From positions 3,582 to 67,581 of the forward strand of contig DAOTCE010000028.1 in the NCBI GenBank assembly GCA_035452965.1: a DNA stretch of 64,000 nucleotides, written 5' to 3'. The stretch comes from Candidatus Paceibacterota bacterium. Lineage in GTDB: Bacteria; Verrucomicrobiota; Verrucomicrobiia; Limisphaerales; UBA8199. Both the position numbers and the translations under genes were made by a program. Below are positions 26,376 through 35,359 of this stretch, in pieces. The notes beneath the pieces are model-generated. The model saw only the letters and a list, made by a program, of their open reading frames with translations. It did no database searches and was not told the origin of the DNA. Every line of letters begins with the position of its first letter. Positions within the stretch are counted from its first letter, which is position 1.

Positions 26376-28403
26376 ATGGCACATAAACTGACCACTTGCA
26401 CCTTCTGCGGGGTCGGTTGCGGAATTTACCTGGAGGCGGTGGGCAACCAGATCGTAGGCGCCTACCCGAGCATGTCGCACCCCACCAACGAGGGGCGCAT
26501 CTGTCTGCGCGGCTGGCATGTGCATGAGGTGGCCAGTTCCCCGGATCGGCTGAAAAGCCCGCTGCTCAAGAAGAACGGGCAGTTCCAGGAAGTGCCGTGG
26601 GAGGAGGCGCTCGACTTTATCGTCAGGCGCATGAAGGAGATTCGCGCCCAGCACGGTCCCGATGCGTTTGCGTTTCTGAATTCGCCGCGTTGCTCGAACG
26701 AGGAGGCCTACCTGCTGCAGAAGCTCGCCCGGGCTGTGATCGGCACGAACAATGTGGACCACGGCACCGGGGTCTATTGCAACAACTCGATCAATGTCCT
26801 GCTCGACATGCTCGGCGTGCCGGCAACCACCAACTCCGTCGGCGAACTGGCCCAAAGCGAGGTGATTGTCGTGGACGGCGTGGACCTGGCGCGCCAGCTC
26901 CCAACCATTGGCGGGGTGGTGATCCGGTCGAAGCTGGCCGGGGCCAAGCTGGTGGTCATTGACAGCCGGCGACATCGGGTGGCGGAAAGCGCCGACTTTT
27001 TCCTGCAGATCAAACCCGGCACCGAGCCGGTGCTATATGGGGCAATGGCCAAGGTGATCGTGGACCGCGGGCTGATGAATCTGCCGTTTATGAAGGCGCA
27101 TTGCCGCGGCTGCGACGAGTTTCTGGCCCGGGTGCGCGACTACGATTTGCTGGCGGCGGCGGATTCCTGCGGTGTGGCAGCAGACTTGATTGAGGCGGCG
27201 GCGCTGGCCTACGCCCGTGCTCGCTCGGCGGCCATTCTCTACTCGACCGGGATCGAAGCCCGCGCCACGGCACGCGTGCAGGCGATAGTGAACCTGGCGT
27301 TGCTGACCGGCCAGCTCGGCCGCGATGGGGCTGGCATCTTCGCGTTGACTGAGCACAACAATTTGCAGGGGGTTTGCGATATGGGGGTGCTGCCCGACCG
27401 ACTGCCCGGATATCGCGCGGTGGCCAACGACACAGCGCGCGCGGAGCTGGAAGGGGCCTGGGGCACGAAGCTGCCCGCCCGGCCGGGCCTGGCCTCGCGC
27501 TCGATCTTCGCCGGCCGCAGCGGCGGCCAGGTGCGGGCCATGTGGCTTTGCCGGTATGACCCGGTCAGCACGGCCTGCTTTGGCGATGCGGCCAGCGCCC
27601 TGCAGCAATGCGAGCTGGTAGTGGCGCAACACCTGTTTCTGACCGAGACGGCGCGGCACGCCCACGTGGTGCTGCCAACAACCGCGTTTGGGGAGGAGCG
27701 CGTCACCTTTACCAACACCGAGCGCCGGATTCAACTGGCCGAGCAGATCATTGAGCCGCTGCCCGGCACGATCCCCGGCTGGCAGCAACTGACGCAAGTG
27801 GCCCGGGCGCTGGGGGCTGATTGGCGGTATGGGTCAGCTGCCGAGGTGATGGAGGAGATTGGCATGGTGGTTCCTTTCTACAGCGGCGCCAATTACCATA
27901 ACCTGGCCGCCGAGTATGGCCGGCAATGGCCTTGCACCAAGGACCGGCCGCTCGGCACGCGCTACTTGTTCGCGGAAGGCCTGCCGGCAAAGGGATTCAA
28001 GTTCGCCCCGATCAGCCGGCCCTCCCAGGCAGTCGCGATTTCAACGGATTACCCCCTCACGCTGGTCTTCGGCAACTCGCTTTACTACTGGAACCAAAAC
28101 GTCCTCGTCCAACACAGCGAGACGCTGAAGCGTGAATACCGCATCCTGTTGCTGGATTATCCCAAAGGTTTCGTGGAGATGAACCCGGACGACGCCAGGC
28201 AGCTCGGCATCCGCGACGGCGAGAAGGTTCGCCTCTCCGCGGCTGGCGGGGCGGCGGTGGCCAATGCGCGGGTGACCCCCGAGGCGCGCGGCGGGACGGT
28301 CTTCGTGCCGTACTTCGTGCGCCAGGTGCAGCAGCAGATTTGCGGCTCGACCGAGTGCGGCATGCAACTCGTGCCGGTGCGCGTGACGAAGGAGGCGGCA
28401 TGA
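26376..28403 (+). CDS. Molybdopterin oxidoreductase, formate-dehydrogenase-like (FdhF family)
   Basis: A 675-residue Mo/W-bis-MGD protein. The N-terminal [4Fe-4S] site is C8, C11, C15, C43 (CTFCGVGC...RICLRG). Domain similarity to FdhF is clear (N-V-D near 126, N-N-L-Q-G-V-C-D-M-G, L-P-G-Y). However, at the FdhF Sec140-His141 position an ungapped alignment gives Tyr134-Cys135, followed by Asn. The FdhF Arg333 in V-R-G-Q-N-N is replaced by Thr (L-T-E-H-N-N). The residues needed for formate oxidation are thus not conserved. It is the first gene of a hydrogenase operon and overlaps the next gene by ATGA. It may act on another substrate or be an electron-wire subunit, as NuoG is in complex I. Confidence 0.8.
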   Translation: MAHKLTTCTFCGVGCGIYLEAVGNQIVGAYPSMSHPTNEGRICLRGWHVHEVASSPDRLKSPLLKKNGQFQEVPWEEALDFIVRRMKEIRAQHGPDAFAFLNSPRCSNEEAYLLQKLARAVIGTNNVDHGTGVYCNNSINVLLDMLGVPATTNSVGELAQSEVIVVDGVDLARQLPTIGGVVIRSKLAGAKLVVIDSRRHRVAESADFFLQIKPGTEPVLYGAMAKVIVDRGLMNLPFMKAHCRGCDEFLARVRDYDLLAAADSCGVAADLIEAAALAYARARSAAILYSTGIEARATARVQAIVNLALLTGQLGRDGAGIFALTEHNNLQGVCDMGVLPDRLPGYRAVANDTARAELEGAWGTKLPARPGLASRSIFAGRSGGQVRAMWLCRYDPVSTACFGDAASALQQCELVVAQHLFLTETARHAHVVLPTTAFGEERVTFTNTERRIQLAEQIIEPLPGTIPGWQQLTQVARALGADWRYGSAAEVMEEIGMVVPFYSGANYHNLAAEYGRQWPCTKDRPLGTRYLFAEGLPAKGFKFAPISRPSQAVAISTDYPLTLVFGNSLYYWNQNVLVQHSETLKREYRILLLDYPKGFVEMNPDDARQLGIRDGEKVRLSAAGGAAVANARVTPEARGGTVFVPYFVRQVQQQICGSTECGMQLVPVRVTKEAA

Positions 28404-29482
28404 AAGCTCGAATCCTCGAAGCTGCGTCCGTGCTGAAATTGGTGGACCTGCTCCGCCAGGAGGGCTACGAGGTGTTCGCGCCGTTCTCAGGGCGCGGGCG
28501 CGACACGTGGTTCGACCTGGTGACCGATGAGAACCGCGACAGCCTCCAGGTGCACCTGCCCAACCCGTATTACCCGCCCAAGCGCTTTGTCCTGCCGCAC
28601 ATCGAGCGGCTGCTCAAGCTGCGGCAGCACGACGGCACGTTTCAGATCGAGCCCACCTACCGGGAGCGTAAACGCGCGATCTTCGGCATCCGATCGTGCG
28701 ACCTGTCAGGCATCTGGCACCTCGACCGCTTCTACCTCGGACGCGAGTTCCGCGATCTCTACTACGAGAAACGCCGGCAGAATCTGCTGCTGATCAATGT
28801 CGTCTGCACCGATCCGGAACGCGACATTGGCGAGGAGTGCTTCTGTCCCTGCACCGACACCGGCCCAGCCGCGCGCGAGCATTTCGACCTGCAACTCATG
28901 GACTTGGGCGGCGATTACATGGTGGTGGCGGGAACCCCCGCGGGCGAGGCCTTCTTCACCAGGCCGATGTTCAAGCCGGCCACGGCGGCGCACGTCGATA
29001 AGCGCCGCGCCATCCTGGGCGAGGTGCGCAAGCGCTTTAAGACCACGACAAGTTGGTTCCCGGCGACAGTGCGTTACGTCTCGCAAGGCGCGATCCTTGA
29101 GAAGACGTGGGAGGAGGTCGGCAATCGATGCCTGGAATGCGGCGGCTGCACTTACGTCTGCCCCGCCTGCACCTGCTTCACGGTGAGCGACCGCCAAGTC
29201 GGCCCGGGAGAGATCGAGCGGGTCCGGATTTGGGATTCCTGTGCCCTGGGCGGCTTCACCCGGATGGCTGGCGGCTTTAATCCCCGCCGGGCGGTGCACG
29301 ACCGCCGCAACCGGCGTTTCATGCGCAAGCTGGCCCACTACTTCATCCAGCGCGAGTTGACCATGGCATGCGTCGGCTGCGGTCGCTGCGCCGCCGTTTG
29401 CCACGGCGACGTCGGCATGCCCAGCGTGGTCGAGATGATCCGGCGGGCAACCGCCGCCACGGACAAAATTCCACCGGCATGA
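28400..29482 (+). CDS. Iron-sulphur subunit, AsrA/HydB-like
   Basis: A 360-residue ferredoxin-type protein. The first two thirds match the 4Fe-4S_22/AsrA-HydB region (I-F-G-I-R-S-C-D-L-S-G-I, then E-E-C-F-C-P-C-T-D-T-G). The C-terminal third has two clusters: C-L-E-C-G-G-C-T-Y-V-C-P-A-C and C-V-G-C-G-R-C-A-A-V-C-H. Homologs are sulphite reductase AsrA and the beta subunit of archaeal sulfhydrogenases, which transfer electrons between a flavin subunit and a catalytic module. ATG 28400 overlaps the preceding stop (ATGA). In this operon it should connect the flavoprotein encoded next with the hydrogenase or molybdopterin module. Confidence 0.82.
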   Translation: MKARILEAASVLKLVDLLRQEGYEVFAPFSGRGRDTWFDLVTDENRDSLQVHLPNPYYPPKRFVLPHIERLLKLRQHDGTFQIEPTYRERKRAIFGIRSCDLSGIWHLDRFYLGREFRDLYYEKRRQNLLLINVVCTDPERDIGEECFCPCTDTGPAAREHFDLQLMDLGGDYMVVAGTPAGEAFFTRPMFKPATAAHVDKRRAILGEVRKRFKTTTSWFPATVRYVSQGAILEKTWEEVGNRCLECGGCTYVCPACTCFTVSDRQVGPGEIERVRIWDSCALGGFTRMAGGFNPRRAVHDRRNRRFMRKLAHYFIQRELTMACVGCGRCAAVCHGDVGMPSVVEMIRRATAATDKIPPA

Positions 29483-30354
29483 ATCCGCCAGCGAGCAACC
29501 TGATGCCGCCCCCCGGGGCCACGGAGAATATCTACCTGCCCAAGCTGGCGGTGCTGGACAGGGTGAGCGACGACATCCCTGAAGTGAAGACCTTCTATTG
29601 GCACTTCGAGGACCCACTGGAGCAAGCGAAGTTCAAGCGCTTTCGTCCCGGGCAGTTCGCGCAAGTCTCGCTGTTTGGCGTGGGCGAATTTCCGGCCTCG
29701 CTGCCACCCAGCCCGACTGAGGATGAGACCTTTTTCACCATTCGCACCGTCGGCAGTTGCACCGCCGCGCTGCACCAGTTAGGGCCAGGTGACCGGCTCG
29801 CAGTCCGCGGCCCCTATGGCAACGGATTCCCAATGGAAGATTACTACGGGAAGAACCTCGTTTTTGTCGCCGGGGGCATTGGGCTGATCCCGCTCCGTTC
29901 GTGTATCGTTTATGCGCTGAACCACCGCGACAAGTATCAGCGCATTCAGATCTTCTACGGCGCCAAGACACCCGGCGAGCTGATGTATGTGCCCAACCTG
30001 CTTGAGTGGCAGAAGTCGGCGGGGGTTGAGTGTCATCTTACGGTGGACCGCACGTCAGACGGCTGGAACGGCAACGTGGGGGTAGTCGGCAGCTTATTCA
30101 AGAAGCCTGGCGTGCAGGTGCCAGTGGACAACTCGATTGCCTTCGTCTGCGGCCCGCCCATCATGTTCCGTTTCGTGATCAAGGACCTGCTGGCGATGGG
30201 ATTCCGGGAGAAGGAGATCGTCTCGACGCTGGAACGATATATGAAGTGCGGGGTCGGCAAGTGCGGGCACTGTTGTATCGGCGTAGCCTACGTGTGCGTG
30301 GACGGCCCCGTGTTCACCTACGAGCAGATCAAGAAACTCGGCGAGGACATCTGA
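29479..30354 (+). CDS. FAD/NAD(P)-binding diaphorase subunit, AsrB/HydG-like
   Basis: About 291 residues of the ferredoxin-NADP+ reductase superfamily. R-P-G-Q-F is the FAD site, G-P-Y-G-N-G follows, and V-A-G-G-I-G-L-I-P-L-R-S is the NAD(P) motif; C-G-P-P-I-M-F lies near the C-terminus. The [2Fe-2S] cysteine set C-G-V-G-K-C-G-H-C-C...C is the DHOD-B/AsrB type. It passes electrons between NAD(P)H and the iron-sulphur protein encoded just upstream, which it overlaps by ATGA. This pair makes the hydrogenase locus NAD(P)-linked, which plain formate-hydrogen lyase is not. NADH versus NADPH preference cannot be read from the sequence. Confidence 0.85.
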   Translation: MNPPASNLMPPPGATENIYLPKLAVLDRVSDDIPEVKTFYWHFEDPLEQAKFKRFRPGQFAQVSLFGVGEFPASLPPSPTEDETFFTIRTVGSCTAALHQLGPGDRLAVRGPYGNGFPMEDYYGKNLVFVAGGIGLIPLRSCIVYALNHRDKYQRIQIFYGAKTPGELMYVPNLLEWQKSAGVECHLTVDRTSDGWNGNVGVVGSLFKKPGVQVPVDNSIAFVCGPPIMFRFVIKDLLAMGFREKEIVSTLERYMKCGVGKCGHCCIGVAYVCVDGPVFTYEQIKKLGEDI

Positions 30355-30842
30355 TGCTCGACCTGCGCGAACAACTCCAGCACTGCTTCCAAGGCCGCGT
30401 GTGCCTGATCGGGCTCGGCAACCTCGAGTATGGGGACGACGGCTTCGGGGTACGGCTGGCGGAGGAGTTGAGGGCTCATGGTAATCCAGCTCATGTGATC
30501 GTAAGCGGCACCGCTCCCGAACGCATCATTAGCCGGGTGGCGGATGAAGGCTTCGACCACATCATTTTCCTCGACGCCGCGGAGTTCGGCGGCGCGCCGG
30601 GTTCAGTGATCCTTCTGAACTCAGACGAGCTAGCCGCCCGGTTCCCGCAGGTTTCCACCCACAAGCTCTCGCTGGGCCTGTTGGCAAAGCGAATCGAGGC
30701 GAACAGCAGGAGTAAGGCCTGGCTGTTGGGCGCACAGCCGGGGTCGGTCAGGCAAGGTGCGCAGTTGAGCCAGGCGCTGCAGGCCACACTGGAACTGCTG
30801 CTCCAACTCCTGAGGGAGATCCACCTGGAGGCAATAGCATGA
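30354..30842 (+). CDS. [NiFe] hydrogenase maturation protease (HycI/HyaD family)
   Basis: A 162-residue endopeptidase that removes the C-terminal tail of the hydrogenase large subunit after nickel insertion. The G-L-G-N-x-x-Y-G-D-D-G-F-G motif is at about residues 20-32 with the nickel-sensing acidic residue, followed by L-D-A-A-E-F-G-G-A-P-G and T-H-K-L-S-L, as in the family. It shares one base with the preceding stop (TGATG). Its likely target is encoded at 32752-34422, which ends in D-P-C-F-S-C-T-D-R plus a 26-residue extension. No other maturation genes (hypA-F) are in the window. Confidence 0.88.
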   Translation: MLDLREQLQHCFQGRVCLIGLGNLEYGDDGFGVRLAEELRAHGNPAHVIVSGTAPERIISRVADEGFDHIIFLDAAEFGGAPGSVILLNSDELAARFPQVSTHKLSLGLLAKRIEANSRSKAWLLGAQPGSVRQGAQLSQALQATLELLLQLLREIHLEAIA

Positions 30843-32755
30843 CCCCGGAACAATCCGTTATTGCCGCCATCGTCCTTTGCATGGTTGGGGCCGTGCTGAC
30901 GTTGCTGTTCTCGAAGAGCAAGAACGTCGCGGGTTGGATAGCGTTCGCCTTCACCCTGGCAACCGCGCTGATGATTAGCGCCAGTGTGGTGCAGGTCCTG
31001 GCCTCGGGTCCCGGGCATCAGGCGCAATTCCCAATTCTTCCGCAGATTGGCTTGGTGCTGCGGGTATATGTGGATGGCTTGACGGGTATGTTCCTGCTGC
31101 TGACGGCGCTGATTTCCGTTCCCGCAGCGCTGTATTCCATCGTCTACATGCGGAACTACGAAGGCTACAGCGTGGCGCGCTATTATCCCTATTTCCTGCT
31201 CTTCCTGGCCGCGATGTACGGGCTGGTCAGCACGACCGACATGATGTGGTTCTTCTTCATCTTCTGGCAGATGATGACCCTGCCGGGCTATGTGCTGATC
31301 CGCTTCGAGCACAGGAATCCCGCCAATGTCCGCGCGGCCAACAAGTATCTGATCATGATGCAAATCGCCTGCGCCGCGACGATGATCGGCGCCGAGTTGC
31401 TGGCAGTGACTGGCGCGGCGGCAAGCGGCAGCGCGAGCCTGAAGTACGACTTCGATACGGTCAGCGCGAACCTGCCGGCGATGCTGAACACCCGACCAGC
31501 CGCGACCGCGCTGGCTTTCGCGCTGTTCCTGGTGGGATTTGGCATCAAGATGGGGATGTGGCCGTTTGGGCAGTTTTGGCTGCCGGACGCGCATCCCGCC
31601 GCGCCGTCGCCCGTCAGCGCCATGCTCTCCGGAGTGATGATCAAAACGGGCGTCTATGGCCTGATGCGGTATTTCCTCTGGCTCGTGCCGACCGCGGCGC
31701 AGGACAGTTATCCGCTCGCGAAGTGGGGCCTGGTAGTTGCGCTGTTGGGCACGATCACATTATTTACCGGCACAATGCAGGCGCTCAAACAGGAGCAGTC
31801 CAAACGCCTGCTCGCCTTCCATAGCATTGGGCAAATCGGCTACATCCTGCTCGGCACCGGAGCGTGCATCAGCCTTTTGCCAGTGCCCGGGCCCACAGCC
31901 GCCGCACTGGCGGCGATCGGCTTTTTTGGCGCACTGCTCCACGTCCTGAACCACGGGCTGTTCAAGGCACTGCTGTTCCTTAATGCCGGCTCAATGCTCC
32001 ACGCCACAAACACGCAAGACCTCAACAAGATGGGCGGGCTGATGAAGTTCATGCCGTTGACCGCCATTACCGCCCTGGTGGCATCCTTCTCAATCTCGGG
32101 GGTGCCGCTCTTCAACGGCTTCGTCAGCAAGTGGACCATATACGTCGCTGCAGTGCAGGGCAGCGCGTCGGTGAAGTATCTCGTGGTATTCGCCGTCATC
32201 GCCATCCTGACCAGCGCACTGACCCTGGCCTCGTTCATCAAGTTCTTCGGGGTGAGTTTCCTTTCGCGAACCAGCGTGCTGGTGGCCGATCAGGCGGGGC
32301 GCCGTCCTCGGCTCGAAGTCGGCTGGAGCATGCAGTTGCCCCAAGTCGCCCTCGCCCTGGCGTGCGTCCTGTTGGGAGTCTTGCCAGCTATTGGCTTCCG
32401 GCTGGTCCAGATGGCACTGGACGCCAGCAGTCAGGGGTACGGGGCTATGCTGGCGGAAGCGGCTCCGCGGCAAGTCTCCCTGGGGGGCGGGGTAACGCAG
32501 CTGCACTCGGCTGCCCTGTTCGCACCGCTGGTGTTCGCGGTGGTGCTGGGGTTGATGTTTTTGGTGGCGCGCTGCCTATCAAAGCTCGGCAGGTCGTCGC
32601 GCCGGGCTGCTGTCCCCTGGCTCTGCGGCTACGCCCGGGAGGCCGATTGCCACCGCTATTCCGCCCATAGCTTCTACGGCGAAATCAAACGCTACTTCCG
32701 CTGGCTCGGCGGCGCGCCGCGTCCGCCGGGTACGCAACCCGCGCCAAAGCCATGA
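30839..32755 (+). CDS. Proton-translocating membrane subunit (HyfB/HycC/NuoL-like)
   Basis: A 638-residue polytopic protein of the Mrp-antiporter/NuoL-M-N family with about 14-16 hydrophobic helices. The central motif has W-P-F-G-Q-F-W-L-P-D-A-H-P-A-A-P-S-P-V-S-A-M-L-S-G-V-M-I-K-T-G-V-Y, with the conserved Lys, and F-H-S-I-G-Q-I-G-Y follows. L-L-H-V-L-N-H-G-L-F-K-A-L-L-F-L is the other conserved helix. It lies in the inner membrane and should pump or exchange ions driven by the hydrogenase reaction. It overlaps the protease gene by ATGA, and only one such subunit is present. It has a cytoplasmic C-terminal tail rich in charged residues. Confidence 0.88.
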   Translation: MTPEQSVIAAIVLCMVGAVLTLLFSKSKNVAGWIAFAFTLATALMISASVVQVLASGPGHQAQFPILPQIGLVLRVYVDGLTGMFLLLTALISVPAALYSIVYMRNYEGYSVARYYPYFLLFLAAMYGLVSTTDMMWFFFIFWQMMTLPGYVLIRFEHRNPANVRAANKYLIMMQIACAATMIGAELLAVTGAAASGSASLKYDFDTVSANLPAMLNTRPAATALAFALFLVGFGIKMGMWPFGQFWLPDAHPAAPSPVSAMLSGVMIKTGVYGLMRYFLWLVPTAAQDSYPLAKWGLVVALLGTITLFTGTMQALKQEQSKRLLAFHSIGQIGYILLGTGACISLLPVPGPTAAALAAIGFFGALLHVLNHGLFKALLFLNAGSMLHATNTQDLNKMGGLMKFMPLTAITALVASFSISGVPLFNGFVSKWTIYVAAVQGSASVKYLVVFAVIAILTSALTLASFIKFFGVSFLSRTSVLVADQAGRRPRLEVGWSMQLPQVALALACVLLGVLPAIGFRLVQMALDASSQGYGAMLAEAAPRQVSLGGGVTQLHSAALFAPLVFAVVLGLMFLVARCLSKLGRSSRRAAVPWLCGYAREADCHRYSAHSFYGEIKRYFRWLGGAPRPPGTQPAPKP

Positions 32756-34422
32756 CCTCTCGCGACCGACTCAACCAGTTAAAGGAGAAGTTTGGCCCAG
32801 CCATCCAGCGGGCTGACCTGCCGGGCGACACCCGCCTGTTCGTCTTTGTCGAGCCGTCCTCCGTCAAGGCTGTTTGCCATCACGTGTTCCGCGAACTGGA
32901 CGCCCGGTACGTCATCAGCATCGGACTGGATGACCGGTCCTGCTCCGGCAATTTCCTCGTCGCACACGACTTCGCCTTCGACCGCGACCATCTGCTCTGC
33001 AGCGTGCTGGCATACCTGCCCGCCGACAACCCCAAGGTAGACAGCATCTCTGACGTGGTGCCTGGCGCCAACTGGGCTGAGCGCGAGTTCCGTGACCTCG
33101 TCGGCATCGAGCCGTTGGGCCACCCTTACCCGAAGCGGCTTGTGCTCCCTGACGGCTGGCCGGAAGGTGTGCATCCACTGCGCAAGGACATTCCCTGGAA
33201 CCAGGTGCCCGAAGGTTTCGACGAAGAGGGGGAGTTCAAGTTCGATAATCCCCCGGAAGGCTGCACTGTGGTGCCCTTCGGGCCATTTCACCCCACGCTT
33301 GATGAGCCGGCCCATTTCCGGCTCTACGTGGAAGGAGAGATGGTGCGCGGGTGCGAATACCGCGGCTTCATGGTGCATCGCGGCATCGAGAAGCTGGCCG
33401 AGTCGGTCCTCACTTATAACGACATCCCCATGATGGCGGAGCGTATCTGCGGCATTTGCGGGTGCGTGCACAACGTCGCCTACGCCCAGGCAGTTGAGAC
33501 TGCCGTTGCGCTGCGTTTGCCGCCCCGGGCTGAGTACATTCGCACCATCATGCTGGAGATCGAGCGCCTGCACAGCCACCTGCTGTGGGTGGGGCTGGCC
33601 TGCCACATCGTTGGCTTCGACACGCTATTCATGCAAAGCTGGCGCATCCGCGAGCCAATCATGTGGATCGCAGAGAAGATCAGTGGCAACCGCAAGACCT
33701 ACGCCCTGTGCGTCATCGGCGGCGTGCGCTGGGATATCACGCCTGACGTTAAGGTCGAGCTACGCCAGGTGCTGAACAAGCTGGAAACGGAGTGGCAAGC
33801 CGTGGTGGCGGCGGTCAGCAAGGATAAGAACATCCAAAAACGCACCCGTGGCGTCGGCATCGCCGACAAGGTCCTTGTGAAAAATGCCGGCCTTGTCGGT
33901 CCGGTGGCTCGTTCCGCGGGGGTGGACATTGACTGCCGTCGCGATCATCCCTACGCCGCCTACGACCGCGTGGACTTCGATGTCATCACTGAAATCGGCT
34001 GCGATGTCTGGTCGCGAGTAGTGGTCCGCATGAAGGAAGTGTTCGAGGCTATCCGCATCATCCGCCAGTGCCTGGAGAAGATGGAGGAAGGACCGCTTCA
34101 GGTGCCGATCAAGGACAATCTGCCGGCGGGGCGATTGGGCTTGTCATCAGTAGAGGCCCCGCGGGGCGAGAGCCACCACTTCGTCATCACCGGCGAGAAC
34201 AACCGCCCGCACCGCTGGAGGGTGCGCGCCCCGACCTACCAGAACCTCCAGGCGGTCCCGACAATGATCAAGGACCAGCAATTAGCCGACATGACGATCT
34301 CGCTCGGGAGCATCGACCCCTGCTTCTCCTGCACTGATCGGCTGGAGACGATTGACCTGAAAGCCGGCACGACTAAGGTGTGGTCGCAGGAAGAACTAAT
34401 CAAACTGGTGAGGGCAAAATGA
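32752..34422 (+). CDS. Group 4 [NiFe] hydrogenase large subunit, fused with NuoC-like domain (HycE/HyfG-like)
   Basis: A 556-residue fusion. Residues 1-165 are a 30-kDa NuoC-type domain (W-A-E-R-E-F-R-D-L-V-G-I). The rest is the catalytic large subunit. The nickel-iron ligands are complete: R231-x-C233-G-x-C236-x3-H240 in the N-terminal motif and D-P-C524-x2-C527 in the C-terminal one. This marks a real hydrogenase, not complex I, in which these cysteines are lost. The sequence continues for about 29 residues after C527, a tail like that of HycE that the upstream protease should remove after the T-D-R. Its start overlaps the membrane subunit gene (ATGA). Confidence 0.92.
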   Translation: MTSRDRLNQLKEKFGPAIQRADLPGDTRLFVFVEPSSVKAVCHHVFRELDARYVISIGLDDRSCSGNFLVAHDFAFDRDHLLCSVLAYLPADNPKVDSISDVVPGANWAEREFRDLVGIEPLGHPYPKRLVLPDGWPEGVHPLRKDIPWNQVPEGFDEEGEFKFDNPPEGCTVVPFGPFHPTLDEPAHFRLYVEGEMVRGCEYRGFMVHRGIEKLAESVLTYNDIPMMAERICGICGCVHNVAYAQAVETAVALRLPPRAEYIRTIMLEIERLHSHLLWVGLACHIVGFDTLFMQSWRIREPIMWIAEKISGNRKTYALCVIGGVRWDITPDVKVELRQVLNKLETEWQAVVAAVSKDKNIQKRTRGVGIADKVLVKNAGLVGPVARSAGVDIDCRRDHPYAAYDRVDFDVITEIGCDVWSRVVVRMKEVFEAIRIIRQCLEKMEEGPLQVPIKDNLPAGRLGLSSVEAPRGESHHFVITGENNRPHRWRVRAPTYQNLQAVPTMIKDQQLADMTISLGSIDPCFSCTDRLETIDLKAGTTKVWSQEELIKLVRAK

Positions 34423-35339
34423 ACTTCCTGTGCGCCACGCTTGGCTGCCTGAGCAACGCGGTGCTCGTGCTGTTGCTGGCTCCCTTCTTCCAGGGCGTGC
34501 TGCGGAAGGTCACAGCGCAAATCCAGTCGCGCCAGGGACCACCCCTTTGGCAACCATACTTCGATCTCCTCAAACTGCTGGGCAAGGAAGACATCGAATC
34601 AGGCCAGACGCCGGCCATGCAGCGATTTGCGGCTTACCTGTCGCTGGCCACTGCTCTAGCCCTGGCCTGTCTTGTCCCAATGGGCTTTCCCGCGCCGTTG
34701 AACGGCGCGGGGGACGCTATCCTGGTGATTTACCTCCTGACACTTGCGGGCATCTGCACACTGCTCGCGGGTTTGGCGGCGGGGTCCACTTATTCCTTGG
34801 TTGGCATCAGCCGTGAGATGATGGCCATGATTGCGCTCGAACCCTTGTTCGCGGTGACCATCGTGGCTGGCGCGGTGCACACAGGGTCGTTCCGGTTGGA
34901 CACTGTCCTCAACGGCTCGGTATACGCCACTGGCGGCTTTCCGTGGTCAGGCCTGGTCCTGTTGGGAGTCATGCTGCTCTCGTTTCAAGCGTTTGTGCAA
35001 CGGGTGCCTTTTGATATTTCAGAGGCGGAAACGGAGCTGATGGAAGGGCCGCTCATGGAATACTCCGGACCGAAGCTGGCCCTGTTCAAATACGCACAAA
35101 TGGTGAAGTTGCTGATCTACAGCGCGTTGTTTGTGAACCTGTTCGCCCCGTGGGGCTCGACCCTGTCATTTCCGCTCGGCTGGCTGATCTTCTGGGTCAA
35201 GGTTCTCGGGCTGGTCCTGCTGGTTACGCTCGTGGCGGCGACGCATGCCCGCTACCGGATTGACCAGGCCATTCGCTTCTTCGCATCCCTCCTGATCGTG
35301 GCTCTGGGCGCTTTGGTTATGGCCAGCTATGGATACTGA
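34419..35339 (+). CDS. Hydrogenase membrane-anchor subunit (HyfC/HycD/NuoH-like)
   Basis: A 306-residue protein with about eight transmembrane helices. Family features are Q-S-R-Q-G-P-P-L-W-Q-P-Y-F-D-L-L-K-L-L-G-K-E near residue 38, then G-I-S-R-E-M-M-A-M-I and F-D-I-S-E-A-E-T-E-L-M-E-G-P-L-M-E-Y-S-G. The acidic residues of the E-A-E-T-E-L loop are the conserved NuoH/HycD ones that couple to ion transfer. ATG 34419 overlaps the large-subunit stop (ATGA). It anchors the catalytic subunits to the pump module. Confidence 0.9.
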   Translation: MNFLCATLGCLSNAVLVLLLAPFFQGVLRKVTAQIQSRQGPPLWQPYFDLLKLLGKEDIESGQTPAMQRFAAYLSLATALALACLVPMGFPAPLNGAGDAILVIYLLTLAGICTLLAGLAAGSTYSLVGISREMMAMIALEPLFAVTIVAGAVHTGSFRLDTVLNGSVYATGGFPWSGLVLLGVMLLSFQAFVQRVPFDISEAETELMEGPLMEYSGPKLALFKYAQMVKLLIYSALFVNLFAPWGSTLSFPLGWLIFWVKVLGLVLLVTLVAATHARYRIDQAIRFFASLLIVALGALVMASYGY

Positions 35340-35359
35340 AGATTTACCCCTCTAGACCC

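Noticed and set aside
26376..28403. Plain formate dehydrogenase
   Set aside because: The Sec/Cys-His and Arg positions typical of formate dehydrogenases differ, so only 'FdhF-like molybdopterin oxidoreductase' is supported.
32752..34422. Complex I NuoCD subunit
   Set aside because: Both NiFe cysteine pairs are present, together with a HycE-like C-terminal tail and a linked protease, which complex I lacks.
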